DNA of 36,032 bases from CALCMJ01 sp964475415. GTDB taxonomy: Bacteria > Bacteroidota > Bacteroidia > Chitinophagales > Saprospiraceae. Below, one piece after another: positions 26,670-32,981 of this stretch; the stretch's first letter is position 1, and the number at the start of each line of letters is the position of its first letter. The notes beneath the pieces were generated by a model. That model was not told the DNA's origin and searched no databases. It saw only the letters and a list, made by a program, of their open reading frames with translations. The translations under genes and the position numbers were made by a program. Location: positions 1-36,032 of the forward strand of contig CAYYWZ010000038.1 of NCBI GenBank assembly GCA_964475415.1, in the 5' to 3' direction.

Positions 26670-26907
26670 GGACACCTTTGCATTTGCCCTCATAATAAAA
26701 TAATGCATTTGGTACGAAGTACCTATACGTTAGATGGGTCATTAAAATCCAAGTGATTTTTAGGGGTCAATTGAAAATGGTTTAACCTCATCTAACCTGC
26801 AAACACCTAATTTACGAGAAATAGTTCACTATTATCTTAAAAACGGCAATATCTATATGTTAAAGACAGAACCAAAGAGCTAAAAAAAAAGCCTCTTTAG
26901 CTTTTTT
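26670..26907 (+). ncRNA. Candidate structured small RNA antisense to flanking genes
   Basis: Both flanking genes read on the minus strand, yet this stretch ends in a plus-strand terminator (26879-26907) and shows nested pairing. TTTGCA 26677-26682 pairs with TGCAAA 26798-26803. Just inside, GTTAGATG 26729-26736 pairs with CATCTAAC 26789-26796. Within that is a hairpin AAAATC/GATTTT (26744-26760). A side hairpin GGTAC-GAA-GTACC (26711-26723) fills the 5' arm. Two of these helices are stacked one base apart on the 3' side, as in a three-way junction. I do not recognise the family. CACCTTTG at 26673-26680 is one base from a -7 box. Boundaries are approximate. Confidence 0.42.
26879..26907 (+). 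terminator. Plus-strand terminator in the PLP gene/tyrS gap
   Basis: GCTAAA (26879-26884) pairs with TTTAGC (26896-26901) and is followed by T6 (26902-26907). An alternative AAAGAG/CTCTTT stem overlaps it. No plus-strand gene precedes it. Confidence 0.6.
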
Positions 26908-26939
26908 CTTGAGAATTTTTTCGAATTTATTGTGTCCTT

Positions 26940-27061
26940 TAGGTTTGGCTGCCGTTATAGAGTCGTAATTAACTTATGATTACCGATTAATGTAGTTTCA
27001 AACTGCGACATACAGGAATGAATAAAATTACAAGGCGACATTACCAGTGTCGCTTTTTTTT
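26940..27061 (+). ncRNA. Candidate second small RNA with -7 box and terminator
   Basis: An exact -7 box, TAGGTTTG (26940-26947), is followed about 90 bases later by a clean terminator at 27035-27061. No reading frame of note lies between them. A transcript of roughly 105 bases would start near 26953. It would overlap the last bases of tyrS in antisense. No -33 element is seen at the correct spacing, which weakens the case. Confidence 0.35.
27035..27061 (+). terminator. Plus-strand terminator next to the tyrS stop
   Basis: A perfect 6-bp GC-rich stem, GCGACA (27035-27040) / TGTCGC (27048-27053), with T8 (27054-27061). On the minus strand the same hairpin has no T tract, so it does not serve tyrS. 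Confidence 0.75.
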
Positions 27062-28337
27062 ATCCATCTATCTCAATTAAGTATTTGTTTTTCTTTCCGT
27101 TCTGTAGCATCATATATTTATTATGGAAGAAGTCATCAGCATTTACGGTATATTCTATATCTGATATTTTTTCTAGATTTACCGATATGGCATTACCAGA
27201 AATAGCTCTTCTCGCCTCACCTTTGGACTTAAGTATATCCGTAGTTTCTGTCATTAAATCTATAATATTCACTTCACCACTAGTAGCAGCTTGAGTAATA
27301 GTGTAGCATGGGATTTCTTTAGAAATTAGTTTGTAATCCTCAGGCGAAAGATCATTTAGACTAGTCTTATCTAATTTTTTGTTAAATAAAATGTTACTAA
27401 CCTTCTGTATTGACTTTACTGCTTCTGGTGAATGGACACGTCCTGTAATTTCTTCTGCCAATATTTTCTTTAAGGATCTAGGATCTTCCTTGTAGGTTTC
27501 TTCTAGTGCTTCTATTTCTGTTTTAGTTTTGTAGCTGAAGTAACGCAGATATTTAGGAATGTCAGCATCATCAGCATTGATCCAGAACTGGTAGAAATTA
27601 TAGGGACTAGTCATTTCTGGATCTAACCAGATATTTCCTTCAGCAGACTTGCCAAATTTCGAACCATCCGACTTAGTAAGAAGGGGAGTAGTGACGGCAA
27701 ATGCTTTTCCTCCAATGTTCCTTCGGATAAATTCAGAACCAGAAGTAATATTGCCCCACTGATCAGATCCACCTATCTGGAAAGAGCAATTATTTTGTTC
27801 GAAGAGGCATTGAAAATCATATGCTTGAAGTAATTGATAGCTAAACTCTGTAAAGGATATGCCTGTCTCTAATCTGTTTTTCACAGAATCTTTTGACATC
27901 ATATAATTGACAGTTAGTGTTTTTCCTACAGTTCTAAGAAATTCTAGTACTGGCATATCTCTATAGAAATCTAAATTATTCTTAAACTCTGCGGCATTAG
28001 GTATCTCAGAAAAATCTAAAAACTTGTAGAACTGGTTTTTCTGGTGTTCTAGATTATTATCGAGCTCATCATAGGACTTGAGTTCTCTTTCTTTATCTTT
28101 CCCACTAGGATCACCGATACGACCGGTTGCACCACCCATGAGTATGATAGGCTTATTTCCAGATCTCTGCCATAAGCTTAGCATCATGATCTGAACATAG
28201 TTACCTATAGTTAGAGAAGGTGCAGTAGGATCGAAACCTATATATGCAGTCTGCATACCACTAGCAAGTTGTTCTTCAGCCCCAGGTGTCATATCATGGA
28301 GCATTCCTCTCCATTTTAGTTCTTCGATAAAATTCAT
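27060..28337 (-). CDS. tyrS: Tyrosyl-tRNA synthetase with atypical HIGH motif
   Basis: A 425-residue class I aminoacyl-tRNA synthetase that charges tRNA-Tyr. The N-terminus MNFIEELKWRGMLHDMTPG is typical of Bacteroidota TyrRS. The Rossmann domain contains GGATGRIGDPSGK, the tyrosine-site segment SYQLLQAYDF, QIGGSDQWGNI and the KMSKS-type loop K227-F-G-K-S. A C-terminal S4 RNA-binding domain covers about 355-420. The first signature is unusual: where most bacterial enzymes have HIGH or HLGH after PTADSL, this protein has PTAPSL followed by T43-I-G-N46, so both histidines are replaced. All other motifs are intact, so the enzyme is likely active. The start is fixed by the -7 box 17 bases upstream. 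Confidence 0.95.
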   Translation of the reverse strand: MNFIEELKWRGMLHDMTPGAEEQLASGMQTAYIGFDPTAPSLTIGNYVQIMMLSLWQRSGNKPIILMGGATGRIGDPSGKDKERELKSYDELDNNLEHQKNQFYKFLDFSEIPNAAEFKNNLDFYRDMPVLEFLRTVGKTLTVNYMMSKDSVKNRLETGISFTEFSYQLLQAYDFQCLFEQNNCSFQIGGSDQWGNITSGSEFIRRNIGGKAFAVTTPLLTKSDGSKFGKSAEGNIWLDPEMTSPYNFYQFWINADDADIPKYLRYFSYKTKTEIEALEETYKEDPRSLKKILAEEITGRVHSPEAVKSIQKVSNILFNKKLDKTSLNDLSPEDYKLISKEIPCYTITQAATSGEVNIIDLMTETTDILKSKGEARRAISGNAISVNLEKISDIEYTVNADDFFHNKYMMLQNGKKNKYLIEIDG

Positions 28338-28353
28338 TTAGATACTTTTAATG

Positions 28354-28361
28354 CAAAAGTA
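28354..28361 (-). promoter_or_regulatory. Promoter -7 box of tyrS
   Basis: The minus strand reads TACTTTTG, an exact TAnnTTTG match, within the 60-base divergent gap to the permease gene. It implies a leader of only about 12 bases. Confidence 0.5.
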
Positions 28362-28397
28362 TAATAAATACTTATTTTACAGCCACCTAATCTATAT

Positions 28398-29693
28398 ATG
28401 AACTTAGAATATTTTATTGCAAGAAAATTATCATTCGGAACTGGTCGTTCTTTTACTAAGTCTATAATCAAGCTGGCTATAGCTGGCATCGCTATCGGAA
28501 TAGCAGTAATGATCATAAGTTCTTCTATCATAAGGGGCTTCAAAAATCAAATCACAGATAAGATTTTTGGGTTTTGGGGAAACATACATATTACAGATCT
28601 CTATATCACAAATTCTAATGAGCCTATCGCTATAAAAAAAGATCAGATTCTGATGGATGAGATTGCCGATATAGACTATATAGAATATCAAGAGCCTAGA
28701 ACCATAATGGGAAGAGAGGCAGGATATGTGCAGTCGAGAACAGCAGCTGGTGTTGAGTCTATCCAGTCTTATGCCATGGCCAACGGAATTATTAAGACTA
28801 AGAAGTATCTAGAGGGCATCGTTCTGAAGGGCATAGGGGATGATTACAACTGGTCTAAAATGGAACAGTATATTTCTAAAGGAAGAAAAATAAATACAAC
28901 TTCAGAAAACTCTGCTAAGGAGATTATTCTATCTCAAGTTACAAGCCAAAGGTTAGATATTGGTTTAAATAATAAGTTGATTGTATATTTCATAAAGGGC
29001 GGTAACACAGTTAAGAAGGCCTTTAAGGTTGTAGGAATCTATAAGACTGGACTAGAAGAATATGATAGGAGAATAGCGCTAGTAGATATTAGGAAAATTC
29101 GTGAAGTTCTTAATTGGGAAGAGGGAGAGATAGCTGGTTATGAGGTTATCACTGAGGATTTTGAAGATATGGGTATTATTTCTGATCATCTATATGAGAG
29201 GGTATTGCCAGGTAATCTATATTCACAAACGATACAAGAGAAATTCCCTGGGATATTTGAATGGTTAGAATTGCAAAAAATTAATGAGTGGGTAATCATG
29301 GCCCTTATGATAGGGGTGAGTATTATCAATATGATTACAGCGCTTATAATATTGATACTAGAAAGGACTAAGATGATCGGTATTCTGAAATCTCTAGGTC
29401 ATAAAAACTGGAATATTAGAAAGATCTTTCTGTATCAAGGGGGAATCATAGTTATGTATGGTCTATTCTGGGGTAATCTTTTAGGCTTAGGTATATCATT
29501 GCTTCAGAAGTATACTGGATTTATTAAGCTTGACGAAAAGAACTATTATTTGACAGAAGCACCCATAGAAATTAATTGGGCTATGGTCAGTATTATAAAT
29601 ATTTCGGTATTACTCTTAGTAGTTATATGCCTGATATTGCCTACTTATATTATCTCTAGAATTAAGCCTGTAAAGGTATTACGATTTGAGTAG
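28398..29693 (+). CDS. FtsX/LolE-type ABC transporter permease
   Basis: A 431-residue inner-membrane permease of the MacB/LolC/LolE type. A first membrane span (about 22-46, IIKLAIAGIAIGIAVMIISS) is followed by a periplasmic MacB-like domain (about 50-290). The C-terminal FtsX domain has three spans, beginning INEWVIMALMIGVSIINMIT and including ILERTKMIGILKSLGHKNWN, the typical coupling segment, and ending PTYIISRIKPVKVLRFE. Such proteins pull lipoproteins from the inner membrane with an ATPase partner (LolD), which is not nearby. The next gene begins on the base after its stop, implying translational coupling. Confidence 0.88.
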   Translation: MNLEYFIARKLSFGTGRSFTKSIIKLAIAGIAIGIAVMIISSSIIRGFKNQITDKIFGFWGNIHITDLYITNSNEPIAIKKDQILMDEIADIDYIEYQEPRTIMGREAGYVQSRTAAGVESIQSYAMANGIIKTKKYLEGIVLKGIGDDYNWSKMEQYISKGRKINTTSENSAKEIILSQVTSQRLDIGLNNKLIVYFIKGGNTVKKAFKVVGIYKTGLEEYDRRIALVDIRKIREVLNWEEGEIAGYEVITEDFEDMGIISDHLYERVLPGNLYSQTIQEKFPGIFEWLELQKINEWVIMALMIGVSIINMITALIILILERTKMIGILKSLGHKNWNIRKIFLYQGGIIVMYGLFWGNLLGLGISLLQKYTGFIKLDEKNYYLTEAPIEINWAMVSIINISVLLLVVICLILPTYIISRIKPVKVLRFE

Positions 29694-30410
29694 ATGTCTA
29701 GATTGTCAAATAAGATAAAGTTTGTTTACTATAGGCTGATTTTTGCCCTTAAGGAATTACCTACTAGAATTAAACGTCTAATCATACATCTCATCTGGAT
29801 ACTACCGTATGATTTTGATTTTGTGCAGCATGACATAGTTGGATCCTTTGCTGAGTGGGTTTTTGGTTTTCCTTTTTATATAATGGACATCATCTTCTTG
29901 CCAGAAATCTATGAGATCACTATGGAACTGTTTAAGTGGAATACTAGATTTCTTACTCATAGAGAAAAAGAGTTAGCTATTTCTGTTTTTGGTAATAGTA
30001 TTATGCCAGACCTAGTGCGTATAGATAATCGATCTATTTCTGGCCCTAAGCAAGGGCGGTTTGCTTATGTAAGCTTTCAGACGATAAACTGTTATGGACA
30101 TATGTCTGATAGAATCTTAATCCATGAGTTAGTGCATGTATGGCAATTTCTACAGTTCGGATCTTACTATATTCCTAAAGCTATCCTAGCACAAAGATCT
30201 AAAGAAGGTTATAACTACTATCGAACAGCGGGGTTAATGAATATGAAACTCAGAAACGGCAGATTGTATAATTTTAATTTTGAACAGCAAGGAGACATTG
30301 TTATGGATTATTTTAATATGAAACAAGTAGCTGATAACCAGACTGTTTTGGAATCGGAGGTATATGAATACTTTATGGAAGATATTCTATCTATGCGTAC
30401 TTTTGGATAA
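29694..30410 (+). CDS. Putative membrane-associated HExxH (zincin-like) protein
   Basis: A 238-residue protein of unrecognised family. Residues 30-75 contain amphipathic or re-entrant hydrophobic stretches (IHLIWILPYDFDF, FAEWVFGFPFYIMDIIFLP). The central part carries a zinc-protease-like motif H144-E-L-V-H148 in DRILIHELVHVWQF and a candidate third ligand E197 in NFEQQGDIVMDYF. The combination HELxHVWQ plus a later EQQ-x-DI resembles domains seen in DUF4157-like and toxin-associated zincins, but whether it cleaves anything is unknown. It starts directly after the permease stop (TAG then ATG), so it is probably made with it and may act on envelope lipoproteins. That last point is inference. 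Confidence 0.72.
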   Translation: MSRLSNKIKFVYYRLIFALKELPTRIKRLIIHLIWILPYDFDFVQHDIVGSFAEWVFGFPFYIMDIIFLPEIYEITMELFKWNTRFLTHREKELAISVFGNSIMPDLVRIDNRSISGPKQGRFAYVSFQTINCYGHMSDRILIHELVHVWQFLQFGSYYIPKAILAQRSKEGYNYYRTAGLMNMKLRNGRLYNFNFEQQGDIVMDYFNMKQVADNQTVLESEVYEYFMEDILSMRTFG

Positions 30411-30433
30411 AGCTTTAATTTTATGGATTGAAG

Positions 30434-30464
30434 TTTGTGATTAACCGTATTAAGCCTATGTTTG
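30434..30464 (+). promoter_or_regulatory. Promoter of corA-type gene
   Basis: A full Bacteroidota promoter: -33 TTTG (30434-30437), 19-base spacer, -7 TATGTTTG (30457-30464), with the start codon 39 bases downstream. Confidence 0.65.
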
Positions 30465-30502
30465 CATAGAATATAACATTTACTTCATGGAAAGTCCGAG
30501 CT

Positions 30503-31453
30503 ATGATCCGTTACCTTACCTATCAAGACAGAGTTTTAACGGAACTCGATGGCATGGAAAATTGTCATTGGATTAGTATTAATCCCCCTTTTGTAGAAGG
30601 GGAACTAGAGCCGCTTGCTCGAACTTTAGATATTCCACTAGATTTTCTTGTTGACTCATTAGATATAGATGAGCGTAGTAGATACGAGAGAGAAGATAAT
30701 GCAAATCTGATTCTGATCAATACGCCTATCCTTAATGAAGCAAGTAAAGACAATGAGGCCTTGTATAAGACCTCGCCTATAGGTATCATTCTGACGGAGG
30801 ATAAGATTATTACGGTTTCAGGTATTCATAATCCTATCATTGACAAGTTTGAAGAGGGCAGAGTTAAGGGCTTTAATCCCGCAGATAAGGAACTGTTTAC
30901 CTTGCAGTTGTTCGAGCAAAATGTTGTTAGATTTCTAGAATGTCTGAAGAAGTTGAATCTCAAACGTAATCTTATCGAACAAGAGTTATATAACTCAAGT
31001 CGTAATAGAGAGCTTCAAGAATTACTGAGGATAGAAAAGAGTTTAGTCTATTTTGTAACGTCACTAAGTACGAACGATCTTTTGATGATGAAGATGAAGA
31101 GAACTGATCTTCTGAAGATAAGAGAGAAGGAAGACCATTTTGATTTATTTGAAGATGTTATAATAGATAACAATCAGGCCTTAGAGATGTCAAATGTCTA
31201 TACCAATATATTAAGTGGTACGATGGAGGCCTATGCATCTATTGTCTCTAATAATATGAATGCATTTATCCAGCGACTCACTATCATTACGATTATACTC
31301 ATGGTACCAACCTTGGTCGCTAGTTTTTATGGAATGAATCTTAAGCATCTACCTTTTGATGATTCACCATATGCTTTTTTTATACTCATCTTTGTTTCTT
31401 TAATGCTAGGTGTATTGATTATTTGGTTCTTCAGAAAAGTGAGCAAATCCTGA
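30503..31453 (+). CDS. corA: CorA family magnesium transporter
   Basis: A 316-residue CorA-type channel for Mg2+ (and possibly Co2+ or Ni2+). A cytoplasmic alpha/beta domain (1-150) and long stalk helices (about 150-255) are followed by two C-terminal membrane spans. The pore signature Y-G277-M-N279 closes the first span (TLVASFYGMNL), and the second ends in RKVSKS. It lacks a signal peptide, as expected. The protein belongs to the shorter CorA group common in Bacteroidota and Gram-positives. It has its own promoter at 30434-30464, so it is independent of the HExxH gene 92 bases upstream. Confidence 0.93.
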   Translation: MIRYLTYQDRVLTELDGMENCHWISINPPFVEGELEPLARTLDIPLDFLVDSLDIDERSRYEREDNANLILINTPILNEASKDNEALYKTSPIGIILTEDKIITVSGIHNPIIDKFEEGRVKGFNPADKELFTLQLFEQNVVRFLECLKKLNLKRNLIEQELYNSSRNRELQELLRIEKSLVYFVTSLSTNDLLMMKMKRTDLLKIREKEDHFDLFEDVIIDNNQALEMSNVYTNILSGTMEAYASIVSNNMNAFIQRLTIITIILMVPTLVASFYGMNLKHLPFDDSPYAFFILIFVSLMLGVLIIWFFRKVSKS

Positions 31454-31547
31454 TTTTAAGTTCCTTTTTATAAGTTGAGTTGTTAAGCTTCAGTATGTTA
31501 CAAACGGTCGATATATATATTAACTTTATATATTATATTGATTTATA

Positions 31548-31581
31548 ATATGTTAGTTTCATTACCAACATATGTGGATAA
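31548..31581. promoter_or_regulatory. Inverted repeat overlapping a perfect DnaA box upstream of nrdB
   Basis: ATATGTT (31548-31554) pairs with AACATAT (31567-31573), and the right arm runs into TGTGGATAA (31573-31581), the exact reverse complement of the DnaA box TTATCCACA. It lies about 170 bases before the nrd promoter, in a 390-base gap without genes. Most of that gap is extremely AT-rich. It also holds a short GC-richer patch (31618-31655) that I cannot assign. Confidence 0.45.
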
Positions 31582-31749
31582 CTTAGAGGTCAAAATCGAG
31601 ATAAATTTCATTTATTTGTGCCGGAAAGGGAAACGACTCTTAGAGGGGATGCTAAAAAAATACAGTATAACTAGAATTATATATTAAATTATTTGTGAAG
31701 ACTTTACATATAAAAATAATAAATATATATAAAAAATCATAATACTTCT

Positions 31750-31815
31750 TTTGTCTTTCCATTTATAAGTCTAAATTTGATATAATTATTTTTTTAATAT
31801 GTTTTCCCACATATT
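31750..31815 (+). promoter_or_regulatory. nrdBA promoter with adjacent operator-like inverted repeat
   Basis: -33 TTTG (31750-31753), 18-base spacer, -7 TAAATTTG (31772-31779): both boxes match the Bacteroidota consensus. Directly after the likely start of transcription lies the inverted repeat AATATG / CATATT (31796-31801 and 31810-31815). Its right arm repeats, in the opposite orientation, the CCACATAT word found at the DnaA-box repeat. This is a candidate site for a repressor such as NrdR. Confidence 0.55.
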
Positions 31816-31843
31816 TGAACCAAACCAACATAAACAGTGATGT

Positions 31844-32821
31844 ATGACTAAAGCAATAGAACCCATTTTAAAAGAGAATGCAAATAGATTTGTTCTTTTT
31901 CCGATAGAGCATGATGATATTTGGAAATTTTATAAAAAGTCAGAAGCAAGTTTTTGGACGGCAGAAGAGATAGACTTGCACCAGGATATAACTGATTGGG
32001 AAACTAAGCTTAGTGATGATGAAAAACATTTCATAAAACATGTACTAGCGTTTTTTGCAGCAAGTGATGGGATAGTAAATGAGAATTTGGCAGAGAACAT
32101 GGTAACAGAGGTGCAGTATACAGAAGCCAAATTTTTCTATGGCTTTCAGATCATGATGGAGAATATACATAGTGAAACATATTCACTACTTATAGATACA
32201 TATATCAACGATAATACAGAAAAGGACTATTTATTTAATGCAGTAGAAAATCTTGAGTGTGTCAAAAAGAAAGCTGATTGGGCACTTAGATGGATAGACG
32301 ATGCAAGTTTTGCTGAAAGGCTAATTGCGTTTGCAGCAGTAGAAGGAATTTTCTTTTCTGGATCATTTTGCTCCATCTTCTGGTTAAAGAAGAGAGGACT
32401 TATGCCTGGATTATCATTCTCTAACGAGTTGATATCTAGAGATGAGGGTATGCATTGTGATTTTGCATGTTTACTATATAACCAACATATACAAAATAAA
32501 CTCCCAAAATCGACCATTGAAGAAATAATAGCGGATGCCGTAAAAATTGAGAAAGAATTTGTTACGGATGCTATACCTGTAAAACTTATAGGCATGAATG
32601 CTGAGATGATGTGTCAGTATATAGAGTTTGTGGCAGACAGACTACTGATATCACTTGGAAATGAAAAGATCTATAATACAGAGAATCCTTTTCCGTGGAT
32701 GGAAATGATCTCATTACAGGGAAAAACTAATTTCTTCGAGAAAAGAGTGGGAGATTATCAAAAAGCAGGTGTAATGACTGGCAGAGATAGCCAGGTATTT
32801 ACCCTTGACGAGGACTTCTAG
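31844..32821 (+). CDS. nrdB: Ribonucleotide reductase class Ia, beta subunit
   Basis: A 325-residue diiron protein that makes the tyrosyl radical used by NrdA. It belongs to the eukaryote-like R2 group. Iron ligands are visible as D44 (AEEIDLHQD), E106 and H109 (MMENIHSETY), then an E/H set in the second half (AAVEGIFFSGSF and ELISRDEGMHCDFA). The radical tyrosine is Y113 in HSETYSLLIDTY, so this is a tyrosyl-radical enzyme rather than the class Ic form that lacks it. The C-terminal tail (DSQVFTLDEDF) is the peptide that docks into the alpha subunit. nrdA follows after 160 bases. A full promoter with inverted repeats precedes it. Confidence 0.96.
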   Translation: MTKAIEPILKENANRFVLFPIEHDDIWKFYKKSEASFWTAEEIDLHQDITDWETKLSDDEKHFIKHVLAFFAASDGIVNENLAENMVTEVQYTEAKFFYGFQIMMENIHSETYSLLIDTYINDNTEKDYLFNAVENLECVKKKADWALRWIDDASFAERLIAFAAVEGIFFSGSFCSIFWLKKRGLMPGLSFSNELISRDEGMHCDFACLLYNQHIQNKLPKSTIEEIIADAVKIEKEFVTDAIPVKLIGMNAEMMCQYIEFVADRLLISLGNEKIYNTENPFPWMEMISLQGKTNFFEKRVGDYQKAGVMTGRDSQVFTLDEDF

Positions 32822-32869
32822 AACCTACACACATATTAAGTTTTTTAGAGAAAACTACATTTTCTAACA

Positions 32870-32896
32870 TTCTAACTTAAGTTATGGATATCCATA
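32870..32896. repeat. Two palindromes between nrdB and nrdA
   Basis: TATGGATATCCATA (32883-32896) is a perfect 14-bp palindrome, and the overlapping AACTTAAGTT just before it is a perfect 10-bp palindrome. They lie in the 160-base gap between the two subunit genes, about 85 bases before nrdA, and have no T tract. A protein-binding site is possible. Confidence 0.4.
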
Positions 32897-32981
32897 GGTT
32901 TCTTTTCCTGTCTCTAGTACTGAACAAGAAACTTGTAGTCTCCCTAGCCCAAAAGGTAGAAGTCATTTTAAAAGAGAAAAA

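Noticed and set aside
30489..30498. GGAAAGTCCG resembles the start of RNase P RNA
   Set aside because: It sits between the corA promoter and start codon, and none of the other conserved RNase P regions follow.
31454..31843. Replication origin suggested by the DnaA box and AT-rich DNA
   Set aside because: Only one perfect DnaA box is present and no dnaA or other origin-linked gene is nearby; an nrd control region explains it better.
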